Shown here piece after piece: positions 46,190 through 54,875 of a stretch of DNA of 64,000 nucleotides. The notes under the pieces were generated by a model. The model was not told the DNA's origin. It did no database searches and saw only the letters and a list, made by a program, of their open reading frames with translations. The position numbers and the translations under genes were made by a program. The DNA lies in NCBI RefSeq assembly GCF_009741735.1, contig NZ_WHOH01000001.1, positions 62,001 through 126,000 of the forward strand. The letters are read 5' to 3'. Source of the DNA: Lentibacillus sp. JNUCC-1. Its GTDB lineage: Bacteria; Bacillota; Bacilli; Bacillales; Amphibacillaceae. Position 1 is the first letter of the stretch. The number at the start of each line of letters is the position of its first letter.

Positions 46190-46885
46190 TTATACAGGAC
46201 GCACGGTGATTTCATTTACGTTAACATAATCCGGCTGAGTCAGAGCATAAATCACAGCATGTGCGATATCATCTGTCTCAAGCGGTTTTCGGTCTTTATT
46301 GGTGTTCTCTCTTGTGTTTACCTGTCCGGGGGATATGTTTGTGACCCTGACTCCGGTACGGGCAAGCTCTTTCTCGAGTCCAATGGAAATTGCGCGAACA
46401 GCAGACTTTGTGGCACTGTATACGGTACTCACTTTTGTCACTTCAAATCCCGAGACCGAGGCAATATTGATAATGTGCCCTGATTTTTGTGTGATCATAT
46501 CTGGGAGAACCCCGTTTACCCCGTACAAAACGCCTTTGATATTTGTATCAACCATTTGCTCCCACTCATCCACTGCACCATCAGTTATGCGTGCTGACAA
46601 CATGGCGCCAGCATTATTAATATAGATGTCTACTTTGCCGAATGTCTCTTTTGCCTGTTCAATAAGTGACGTGACTTCAGGGGCATTCGATACATCAGCC
46701 TGAACCGCAACAGCCTTTCCATTGTTATTTGCATTGATTGAGGCAGCAAGATCTTCTAATTTATGCACGCTTCGGGCGGCAAGCACCACGTTTGCACCTT
46801 CATAGGCCAGGTGAGTTGCAATTCCCGAACCTATTCCACTGCTTGCACCCGTTACAATGGCTGTTTTACCTGTTAATTGTCCCAT
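46190..46885 (-). CDS. Short-chain dehydrogenase/reductase
   Basis: A 231-residue classical SDR. The cofactor motif is [11 protein letters not shown] (residues 13-23), NNAG follows at about residue 89, and the catalytic Ser-Tyr-Lys is in SVSGFE...YSATK. A basic residue after the Gly motif (AARSVHKL) favours NADP(H). The fold and length resemble YdfG/serine dehydrogenase-type enzymes, but the substrate is unknown. Start ATG after GGAGAGGAGTTCG. Confidence 0.9.
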   Translation of the reverse strand: MGQLTGKTAIVTGASSGIGSGIATHLAYEGANVVLAARSVHKLEDLAASINANNNGKAVAVQADVSNAPEVTSLIEQAKETFGKVDIYINNAGAMLSARITDGAVDEWEQMVDTNIKGVLYGVNGVLPDMITQKSGHIINIASVSGFEVTKVSTVYSATKSAVRAISIGLEKELARTGVRVTNISPGQVNTRENTNKDRKPLETDDIAHAVIYALTQPDYVNVNEITVRPV

Positions 46886-46941
46886 TTAATCGAACTCCTC
46901 TCCATGTTATACAAGATCTTATTTTTCTATTCTAGCATACA

Positions 46942-48330
46942 TTAAGAATGATCACGTTCTTCGTCCCTTAATTCATACATTCTATCCCGCCATTCGCTAA
47001 CACGGTTTTTAATGTCATCTGCTTGCTTGTTGATATCTTCTTTCTTCTCATCGGTCAAATTTTTAATGAGCGTTCGGATCTCATCGTCTCTTTCATCCAG
47101 AAGAGCCTTAAGATCTTCACGTGCTTCGCTGGATAATAAGTCATGGTCACGAATCAAGCGATAAACAGTATTTAAGCGTTCTGTTTCCAATTGTCTTACT
47201 TCAGTAAGTTTATTCGTGTGTTTCTCCAGCTCTTCAAGCTTCCCCAGAACTTCCCAAGGTCCGGGAGCTTTTGTATGGGCCCATGCCAAATCGGCTAAAG
47301 ATGGAAGCCATCTCTTCTGAATGGTATCCTGAAGTTCCTCTTCGTTGTCAGCCGGATAATAAGTGCCGTTTCCTGCATCAGATACTTTCTTCAATTCATT
47401 TTCAGCTGTTTCATCAACATGAAAACCGATAATATGAACCTTTCTTTCTTTTGAATCTTTTGTAAAAGCTTCGGCAGCAGCAACTGGATCACCGCCACAA
47501 GTTTCCACCCCATCACTTACAACATAAACCGTCACGTCTTCTGTGAAATCCCGGCTCATATTTGCCGCTTCTTTAATAGCCCCTGCAAGTGGTGTCCAGC
47601 CTTTACTTTCAAAAGAATTAAGCGATGCCTGGAAAGTTTCTTCATCGTATGGGCTCATTTCATAAACTTCTTCAATTCCTTCACAAGAAAGCTGTTTATC
47701 TTCTGAGGACTCAGACCCTAAGTGACCGTATACAAGAAGAGATAGGTCGCTGTCCTGTCCAATTACTTCACCAAATCTTTGGACAGCGTTCTTAGCGATA
47801 TCCATTTTTATTTTTCCATTCACCCTGAGAAGCATACTTGAACTTGCATCAAGTAAAATAAACGCTTTTTTTGGAGAGGCTTTTTTTCCTTCTTTTTTCT
47901 CAATTTCCGGATCAGGCAGATATGGCTCCTCAAAGTCAGGGTCGTACGTGCTGGCCTTTTCAAAATATGTTTGATAATACGAGCTAGCTAATAGATCAAC
48001 TGCTCCCCTATATATCTGTTCAGGATCATTTGTTTCATCTGTCAATGCTGTTATTTCTTTTTCCAGAGTTTCAACCAGTTGATCACTCATCTTTTCATCA
48101 ACGTCAAGATTTGCCGTTAATTTGCCTTCTTCTTGATTGACTAAGTGCTCCCACGTCATTTCTGGTAATGGCTTCGTTTTAGGCTTCGAGCTCTCGGAAG
48201 GAGTTGTTCGAACTTCGGGTTTTTCATGTTCCTCCTGGTCACTTGACACGTGCTCATTTGTCTCCTCATCATTACAAGCTAACAATATGAATAAAAGAAA
48301 CATTAAGAGAAAGAGCGCCCACTTTTTCAT
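46942..48330 (-). CDS. von Willebrand A-domain lipoprotein
   Basis: A 462-residue lipoprotein (signal peptide, lipobox LLAC). A vWA domain covers about residues 155-350 with an intact metal-binding MIDAS motif (DASSSM, then threonine and Asp later in VVSDGVETCGG). The last 110 residues are a charged coiled coil (TEVRQLETERLNT...). It may bind a partner at the cell surface. Start at 48330 with ATGAGGTGATAC upstream. It follows the broken dacC-type gene by 14 bases, so both were probably one operon concerned with the wall. Confidence 0.85.
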   Translation of the reverse strand: MKKWALFLLMFLLFILLACNDEETNEHVSSDQEEHEKPEVRTTPSESSKPKTKPLPEMTWEHLVNQEEGKLTANLDVDEKMSDQLVETLEKEITALTDETNDPEQIYRGAVDLLASSYYQTYFEKASTYDPDFEEPYLPDPEIEKKEGKKASPKKAFILLDASSSMLLRVNGKIKMDIAKNAVQRFGEVIGQDSDLSLLVYGHLGSESSEDKQLSCEGIEEVYEMSPYDEETFQASLNSFESKGWTPLAGAIKEAANMSRDFTEDVTVYVVSDGVETCGGDPVAAAEAFTKDSKERKVHIIGFHVDETAENELKKVSDAGNGTYYPADNEEELQDTIQKRWLPSLADLAWAHTKAPGPWEVLGKLEELEKHTNKLTEVRQLETERLNTVYRLIRDHDLLSSEAREDLKALLDERDDEIRTLIKNLTDEKKEDINKQADDIKNRVSEWRDRMYELRDEERDHS

Positions 48331-48344
48331 ATGTATCACCTCAT

Positions 48345-49879
48345 TTAGTCATTTTGCTCATTTGCGATAGCCTCTACCAGCCGATCTTCTATATCCGGTC
48401 CATCTTCGTCATCCAAAAGATTGTTTAATAAAATCGAGAAGATCAGCGTTTCCTTGTTATGCGTATTAACATACCCTGACAAAGTACTGACACCATAAAT
48501 TGTTCCCGTTTTGGCTTTAACATCTAGGTGTGACATACGTTCTCTTAGCGTTCCACCATTCATACGGTCCGGTGCACCAGCAACCGGGAGCGATCGCAAG
48601 AAAGAAGGAAACCATGTTTCTTCCTGAACGTTAAACAACAACTTTGTCAATTCATTCGCAGGGATTGAATTAATATGAGAAATTCCTGAACCATCTCTGA
48701 TCAGAATCGTGCCTGTGTTCATACCAAGCTCTAGCAGCTTAGTCTCCAGAACCTGCAAGCCTTTTTCCCATGACCCTCACTGTGTTCCAATTGTCCCATT
48801 TCTTTGATCAACATTTCACCGATTGTATTGTTGGAAAGCTTCATAAATGGTACGAGCAAATCCTTCAAAGGCATTGAGGCATGTGTGTGTATGAGTTGAG
48901 CTCCATCAGGGGTTTTATGAGTGCTTATTTCCCCTGAAACAGTAATGCCTTTTTCTGTTAATGCGCTTTGAAATAAACTTAGTGCGTATTGAGTCGGGTC
49001 CCATACCGAAATCCATTCATATACCGAATTCGCTGCTGTCGGGAGTGATCCCGAAACCTTAATTATATTTGTACCATGTTCTCTTTCAACTGTTAATTCG
49101 GCCTCAGCATTACCTGATTCAGTGGTTATTGCAGTATTTTTCACTTGCACATAATTTGTTTCCGGCATAAGGCTAACCGTCGGCGTTTCCCCTGCTTCAC
49201 CAGTCTTAACGCCAACAATAACACTTCCAGCATCATAATCCGTGTTCGGTGAAGCAGTCAGAGCTGAAATTTGAGCTCCGTAATAATATGTTTCATCGCT
49301 CCAATTCAAATCCCGTGACAGGCGTTCATCATCATACCAGGTATCGTCACCTACTACGTTCCCCTCAATATGGGTGATCCCTTTTTCTTTCAGCAGCAGC
49401 GCCATCTTCTGGAAAGTTTGCTGCGTTAAGGTCGGGTCACCTTTCCCCTTTATGTATAAATCACCGTTGAGCGTTCCGGCTTCAATTTGACCGTCGATTA
49501 ATAATTGGGTTGACATGGTGTAATCCGGCCCTAGTACTGATAATGCAGCCGCACCGGTTAGTAATTTCATATTAGATGCAGGGTGAAGACGAATATCACC
49601 ATGCTGCTCATATATCAATGTGCCGGATTCGGCAGATCTCACACTAATACCTGCGATTGCACCTTGCAGATCCGGTTCTTGATCCAGTACTGAATCAATA
49701 CGGCGTTTTAATTGACTGGTGAAACTGCTTGTTTCAGTTATGTCATTATTATGGATCATATCTTCCTCCTCTTTCATCGATTGTTTCAATTGGTTTTCTT
49801 TTTCAAATTGAAAGGTCAAGACGATGATTACAAGCACGAGTATTGTGATCCCAGCATAAAGTAATCTATAACGGATCAA
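48345..49879 (-). pseudogene. dacC: Frameshifted D-Ala-D-Ala carboxypeptidase (PBP4/S13, dacC-type)
   Basis: A penicillin-binding protein of the S13 family that trims peptidoglycan. The first part (N-terminal anchor, PASNMKLLTG with SxxK serine, KLSNNTIGEM with the SxN motif) reads to ...LEHSEG. Then one base is missing near 48773-48776. The rest, QVLETKLLELGMNTG... with KAKTGTIYGV carrying the KTG motif, is in another frame to 48345. Inserting one base restores SEGSWEKGLQVLE. So the enzyme loses its third active-site motif as written. Start TTG at 49879 with AAAGGAG 8 bases upstream. Confidence 0.85.
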
Positions 49880-50013
49880 AACGTGCACTCCTTTGATTTG
49901 GTTTATTTCATTTCATATTAGCTTCTTCATTGGAACATGTCCAATTACTGTATATACGGGTGGGAAATTAACCCTTGAATACCTAAAACCAATCCACCCA
50001 AACTAAAGTATAT

Positions 50014-50022
50014 AATGGGGGT
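50014..50022. repeat. Left target-site duplication of the IS4-family element
   Basis: AATGGGGGT, identical to 51429-51437 on the other side of the element. Confidence 0.92.
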
Positions 50023-51428
50023 CACTAGCGTCGCATTAATATAAACGAAATATTCAGATTAACACCTTCGGTGTAAAACGAAAAAAGTTAAAACACCGAA
50101 TTAAAGGTAGTAAACATCCATTTTTTTACTATGGCTAACGGCAGAAACAACAAGGACAAAGACGTTTTACGGGATACCTTTCCCTTCGATTTTTTTCAAC
50201 CATATATAAGCTGGCTTCCACAGGGATGCTTTTAAATAGCGACTTATCTGCAAGTAGCTTCGATGGCTGCCTGTGTACAATTGAACCAATACGTTCAAGC
50301 AATACACAATCATTGCGATATAGACCTGGTTGTGGACAGCTTGTTCACTGTATCCGTAAAACTTTTTGATGCTCAAATGCTGCTTCATCCATTTGAAGAA
50401 TAGTTCAATGGCCCATCTTGATCGATAGATGTCGGCGATTTCATCGGCATCCAAATCAAAGCGGTTCGTCAGTAGTGTAAGCTCATTGCCTTTTGTGTCA
50501 AACAATTTTAGTCTGCGAAACACGTTTTCCGAACGGTTTTGGGGTGATCCAATGACAACCATTTCATCCGATAACACATTCGATTCCTCTGGTAGTGAAA
50601 ACGTCTCAAGTACACGTACGACGGCATTCTTACGCAAGCGAGAAACAAAGAAAAAGCCTTCGTCAGTCATACGATCGAAACGTTCATAATCCAGGTAACC
50701 GCGGTCAAATACGTACATGCAGGCCTTGTCGTCGACAAGAACTTCCAGTTGCCCACGATCATGGTGGACCGCATTGGTGATTACAGCTTGATCTGGATAA
50801 GAATGCCCTTCTTCCATAAACACCAGCCGTAAGTGAAGTTTGACACCTGACTTTGTTTGCCGGAATTCAGCCCAGTTATGGTTCGTCAGATTAAGCGGCA
50901 ATGTGCTAGAATCAATGATTTTTAACGGCGTTGTAACTTGTCTTCGCTGTTGAAACTGTGTTTTCGCATGGATTTGGGAAATCAAATCCAGAAAAATGGT
51001 TTGAAAGAAAGCCGTAGGCACTTGGTTAAGCCGGCGACCCAGTTGTGAAAAACTGATTGTGTCCAAACCTGCCGATCGTTGAAGTTCTTCTGAGAAAACA
51101 GCGTCGCTCAGAGCCCGTAAACTCTCTATTTCATGGAGTTGGGCGTACAACAGTAATGACATAAACGAATCCATGTAGAGCTTTTTCGTATAATGGTCCA
51201 GTCGATGCAGACTTACTTGTTCTTCAAATAAAGCTTGATTAATTGGTGCTAACCATTGTTTGAATGATGTTTTTCGTGTAGACTTATCCATGTGTATGTC
51301 CTTTGTAATGGATTTGGATAGGTTACTACCACACCAACCATTATAAAGGATTTTTTTATGTCCGTACACGGATTCAAGAAGATTCCGTTTTTTGAATGAC
51401 ATTGTTGCATTTTAATGCGACGCTAGTG
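50023..51428 (-). mobile_element. IS4-family insertion sequence, IS4Bsu1-like
   Basis: The element is 1406 bp. Terminal inverted repeats CACTAGCGTCGCATTAAT (50023-50040) and its complement at 51411-51428 agree at 17 of 18 positions. The flanks carry a 9-bp direct repeat AATGGGGGT. Length, repeat size and transposase match what I recall of IS4Bsu1 of B. subtilis. The clean duplication and intact gene indicate recent insertion. Confidence 0.95.
50167..51291 (-). CDS. IS4-family transposase (DDE)
   Basis: A 374-residue DDE transposase. DDE residues lie in IDSSTLPL, VFDRGYLDYERFD and the YREK-type signature YRSRWAIELFFKWMKQH (Y-x2-R-x3-E-x6-K). The start MDKSTRKTSFKQWL at 51291 is the usual one; the open frame goes on to 51402 without a ribosome site. 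The gene is intact and fills most of the element. Confidence 0.95.
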   Translation of the reverse strand: MDKSTRKTSFKQWLAPINQALFEEQVSLHRLDHYTKKLYMDSFMSLLLYAQLHEIESLRALSDAVFSEELQRSAGLDTISFSQLGRRLNQVPTAFFQTIFLDLISQIHAKTQFQQRRQVTTPLKIIDSSTLPLNLTNHNWAEFRQTKSGVKLHLRLVFMEEGHSYPDQAVITNAVHHDRGQLEVLVDDKACMYVFDRGYLDYERFDRMTDEGFFFVSRLRKNAVVRVLETFSLPEESNVLSDEMVVIGSPQNRSENVFRRLKLFDTKGNELTLLTNRFDLDADEIADIYRSRWAIELFFKWMKQHLSIKKFYGYSEQAVHNQVYIAMIVYCLNVLVQLYTGSHRSYLQISRYLKASLWKPAYIWLKKIEGKGIP

Positions 51429-51437
51429 AATGGGGGT
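51429..51437. repeat. Right target-site duplication of the IS4-family element
   Basis: AATGGGGGT, identical to 50014-50022. It overlaps the likely ribosome site of the glutamine-rich ORF. Confidence 0.92.
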
Positions 51438-51684
51438 GATTAAAATAACAGATCAAGATCAAATACTTCAGCATGCCGCCCAAGCAGTTAAACAAGTGCA
51501 ACAAGCTGTTCAAGAAGCTCAGGCTACGGCAGATCCACAACAGCTTCAACACGCCCAGATGCAAATTCAAGCAGCCCAGCAGCAAATTAGCATGATTCAG
51601 GCACATATTACCCAACATCCTGAGCTCCATCAGACCCAGAACCAACTCAATCACATACAAAAGATCTTTCAACATACAGAATAA
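51430..51684 (+). CDS. Glutamine-rich small helical protein, start uncertain
   Basis: Unrecognised frame of up to 84 residues; about 30 percent of residues are Gln and there are many His. It should form an amphipathic helix or coiled coil (AAQAVKQVQQAVQEAQ). The frame has ATG at 51430 and GTG at 51436, but neither has a ribosome site. GGGGGTGAT (51432-51440) is a good site for a start at ATA (51445), so a canonical ATG may have mutated. IS4 sits directly upstream (loss of native promoter region) and the group II intron begins 1 base after the stop. May be a spore or coat component by composition; this is a guess. Confidence 0.5.
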   Translation: MGVIKITDQDQILQHAAQAVKQVQQAVQEAQATADPQQLQHAQMQIQAAQQQISMIQAHITQHPELHQTQNQLNHIQKIFQHTE

Positions 51685-51685
51685 A

Positions 51686-53565
51686 ATCGAGTAGGAGGGG
51701 GTGACTAACCCCCGACCTCTCACACCACCGTACGTACGGTTCCGTATACGGCGGTTTCATTTAAGTCCAACGCAACGTTTGATATCGTTTAAGCAGACTC
51801 TTAAGCCCTTGGGTTGACCAGTATTGGTCACCAAGGGCTTTATGCAAGATAGGGCTTTTGGCAATCCGCCAATAAGCCTTTCTTGTGTTGGCCCATTCCC
51901 ACGCTTTCTCTTTCTTCACGCCGTATTTCACAAGATTCTTGTACTTCGTTTTGACTAGCTTCCATTCTTTCCACCTAATCATTCGCAGTCTTCTTCGAAT
52001 CCAGGCATCCAGTTTGTTGAATGTGGTTGGCGTTTCTGCCAGTTGATAATAACCAAGCCAGCCCACCAAATATCGATTGAGTTTCTCGATTCTATCTGTC
52101 ATATTCATGGATTTTCTTCTGGATGTAAGAGCCCGGACACGTTGTTTGAAGCGTTTGATACTCTCTTTGGGTATCCGGATTTTCGGGTGATCTTTGTGAA
52201 ACGTGAAGGAAAACCCCAGAAATTTACGTCTCCATGGGCGATCCACCGCACTTTTCTCTACGTTGACCTTCAGCTTGAGTTTATTTTCAATAAATTGTGT
52301 AATATTTTCCATTACACGCAACCCTGCACGTCTTGATTTGACGTATATATTACAGTCGTCCGCATAGCGGACGAAACGGAGTCCTCTTTTCTCCAATTCC
52401 TTGTCCAACTCATCTAAGACGATATTGGAAAGTAGTGGACTGAGCGGACCACCTTGCGGAGCTCCTTCTGTATTAGGACGCACTAAACCCTCTTCCATAA
52501 TACCTGCCTGCAGGTATCTTCGAATCAGCTTCAATAGATGTGGGTCCTCAATACGTTTGTTCAATGTGCGCATCAAACGATCGTGGTTGACTTTATCGAA
52601 GAATTTCTCTAGGTCCATGTCAACGACCCAACGGTAGCCTTCTTTCATGTATTGCCTTGCTTCTCTTACGGCATCATGTCCTCGCTTGTTTGGTCTAAAT
52701 CCATAACTGTGTTTCGAGAACGTTGAGTCGTATTCTTCAGTGAGAACTTGTGCAATTGCTTGTTGGATGAATCTATCCAACACGGTTGGGATGCCTAACT
52801 TCCTCTTCCCGCCGTTTGGTTTCGGGATTTCGACACGACGGACAGGTTGAGGACGATAAGACCCCTCTTGGATTTCTTTTCGCAGGCTTGTCCAATGTTT
52901 CATGACATGCGCTCGTAGGTTTTGTACGGGCATTCCATCTACACCATGACTGCCTTTATTGCGTTCAACGCGTTTTAGTGCGTTTATTAAGTTTTCCCGT
53001 GATAGAATTCGATCCAACATGATATCCAACTCCTGCGTGAATTGTTCTCTCCTCTTGTGTGGCAATCACTTTCAGCCCTTCTAATGTCCCCCACGGAATT
53101 CACCGTTTCCTCCATTAGGAAGGATATATGTTTCTGCTTCATCAAGTGTTGCGTACGCGAAGCGACAATTCTCCTTAAATGATTCAGCCCTTCATGGGAA
53201 CTCTAGATATCCCCATTACTATGGCGTCTGCTGACTTCTGACAGTTCAGTGAGTACTTACGTACTCAGTTACACAATGGGTTGTGCATTTCTGCCAGACC
53301 TCCCAGGGTAAGCACACACCCTTCCTCCCCATGTCCCCGCTTCATCTACTTTATGCACCCTTTGGCAGTATGGGTTTTGGCTTGTTGCGCAGCCTCGTCC
53401 AAGTACATCTAGCCCTATGAAGTTCGTGTTCCTCGGGCGGAGATTTGCCGCAGACTTCCTTCAGATTCCAGATTTCTCTGGACACCCTTGTCCTTGGCTA
53501 ATCGCTACTACTGCCTTCACGATTCGGGACTTTAACCCTATAGAGTGTGTGCATGCCTGGCACAC
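51686..53565 (-). mobile_element. Bacterial class C group II intron
   Basis: On the minus strand the 5' end reads GTGTGCCAGGCATGC, typical of group IIC introns. The 3' end reads CCTACTCGAT, preceded by domain V (CCGTATACGG...CCGTACGTACGG) and domain VI with GGGGGTTAGTCACCCCC. Length is 1880 bases. It lies directly after the MFS gene's terminator in the same direction, the standard IIC target. The 500 bases before the ORF (to 53565) are ribozyme domains I-III. Confidence 0.93.
51761..53020 (-). CDS. ltrA: Group II intron reverse transcriptase/maturase
   Basis: A 419-residue protein with reverse transcriptase blocks (YRPQPVRRVEIPKPNGGKRK, GFRPNKRGHDAV, the active site YADDCNIYV) and a maturase X domain (LVGWLGYYQLAETPTTFNKL...). 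No HNH endonuclease follows, as normal for class C introns. The start MLDRILSRENLINALKRV at 53020 has AGGAG upstream; the open frame goes back to 53065. The gene is intact, so the intron may be mobile. Confidence 0.95.
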   Translation of the reverse strand: MLDRILSRENLINALKRVERNKGSHGVDGMPVQNLRAHVMKHWTSLRKEIQEGSYRPQPVRRVEIPKPNGGKRKLGIPTVLDRFIQQAIAQVLTEEYDSTFSKHSYGFRPNKRGHDAVREARQYMKEGYRWVVDMDLEKFFDKVNHDRLMRTLNKRIEDPHLLKLIRRYLQAGIMEEGLVRPNTEGAPQGGPLSPLLSNIVLDELDKELEKRGLRFVRYADDCNIYVKSRRAGLRVMENITQFIENKLKLKVNVEKSAVDRPWRRKFLGFSFTFHKDHPKIRIPKESIKRFKQRVRALTSRRKSMNMTDRIEKLNRYLVGWLGYYQLAETPTTFNKLDAWIRRRLRMIRWKEWKLVKTKYKNLVKYGVKKEKAWEWANTRKAYWRIAKSPILHKALGDQYWSTQGLKSLLKRYQTLRWT

Positions 53566-53567
53566 GC

Positions 53568-53603
53568 AAAAAAGGGACATCCCTAAAGGAAGTCCCCTTT
53601 TTT
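53568..53603 (-). terminator. MFS gene terminator and group IIC intron target
   Basis: Stem AAAAAAGGGGAC / GTCCCTTTTTT with loop. The intron starts 2-3 bases after the T run. Before insertion it would also have ended the opposing glutamine-rich gene. Confidence 0.88.
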
Positions 53604-53608
53604 CATAT

Positions 53609-54754
53609 TTATATTTGTTTTTCTTGACCTTTTTTCGAAATGATTAAAAGTGCTGTGACCACGATAATCATGGTACCCGCACTCGACAAAAATGGTTTGC
53701 CAAACACTTCTGCAGTAGCACCCGAAACGAACGATCCTGCAATAACACCCAAGGAAAAAAACGCGTAAAAGATTCCATAAGCCTTCCCACGGTCAATAGC
53801 TGATGAACTATCAGCAATTATTTTATTCATCGATGGGAATACAAGTGCAAATCCGACACCATACACCACCATCAGTAAGACAACGGCCCAGCTGATGCTA
53901 ATGATATTGAGCATCACATGTACAAAACCAATCGTAGCAATCCCTGCCACCACAAGCATAACTGGTGAATAACGGTCATACATCCGATTCAATGGTGTTA
54001 GGAAAACAATTAATGCTACAACACCATATGTACTTAATAGCATTCCAGTTGCGGCACTTGTAAGTCCCATTTCCGTTACTTTAATCGGCAAAGCAAATGC
54101 CAATGTACCATTAGAAATCATAAGTGCCAAAGCTGCCAGCGAAGCCTGCAGAATCGGACGTTTTTTTAATAGTGGTAAAAAATGAGCAAGAGAAGCCTTG
54201 CCTCGGTCCGTAGAAACAAGACTTTCTTTGACAAAAATTGTAATTAAGATGCCAGTAATGATAAACAGCACCGCTACAAACCAGAACACATAATTGATTC
54301 TGCCAAGTGAAGAAAGTCCTCCGCCGAGTGCCGGTCCGACAATGGCTGCCGTGCCAATACTCGCTCCGGTAAGCGCCATGACTTTGCCTCGTTTTTCAGA
54401 TTTTGACTGATCCCCCACGTAGGCAAAAGCCCCCGGTATGAGAACACCACCTGCCAAACCATGGAAAAAACGCACCCAAAATAGTTGCGCACCTGTTTGG
54501 GGAAGCGGATAAAACAATAGGACGAACGCAACAGCGAACATGCCACTGTAGAGCATTTTTTTACGGCCGAACCGATCGATCCAGTGGCCGCCAAAAATAT
54601 TGCCAATCATATTAGCGAGCGAGTAGACAGCGACAATAGCACCTGTCAGCAAATAAGATGCCCCGAGTTCCCTGGCATAGGGCGTAATAATGGGTAATTG
54701 GATAAAAGTATCCAGAAACGATACAACAATAATAAAGTATAATATACGATTCAT
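53609..54754 (-). CDS. MFS exporter, 12 membrane helices
   Basis: A 381-residue major facilitator of the DHA1 drug/sugar efflux type. Twelve membrane helices are seen. The loop 2-3 motif is GHWIDRFGRKKML (motif A) and the motif C region GLAGGVLIPGAFAYVGDQS. Substrate unknown. The ATG at 54754 is preceded by TGAGGGTGGAAG. It forms no tight operon with the next MFS gene (120-base gap). Confidence 0.85.
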   Translation of the reverse strand: MNRILYFIIVVSFLDTFIQLPIITPYARELGASYLLTGAIVAVYSLANMIGNIFGGHWIDRFGRKKMLYSGMFAVAFVLLFYPLPQTGAQLFWVRFFHGLAGGVLIPGAFAYVGDQSKSEKRGKVMALTGASIGTAAIVGPALGGGLSSLGRINYVFWFVAVLFIITGILITIFVKESLVSTDRGKASLAHFLPLLKKRPILQASLAALALMISNGTLAFALPIKVTEMGLTSAATGMLLSTYGVVALIVFLTPLNRMYDRYSPVMLVVAGIATIGFVHVMLNIISISWAVVLLMVVYGVGFALVFPSMNKIIADSSSAIDRGKAYGIFYAFFSLGVIAGSFVSGATAEVFGKPFLSSAGTMIIVVTALLIISKKGQEKQI

Positions 54755-54875
54755 CTTCCACCCTCACATTCATTTGTATTATACATGAATGAGCAATCAG
54801 GAAATACAAAAACCTTAGTACAAGTCCTAGTTCATCAAGAAATTGTGATCAATTGGTGAATTGTGTCATCCATTT

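Noticed and set aside
51412..51723. Minus-strand 103-residue Leu-rich frame over the glutamine-rich ORF
   Set aside because: Leucine richness is just the complement of Gln codons (CAA/CAG); no ribosome site and it spans the IS4 and intron junctions.
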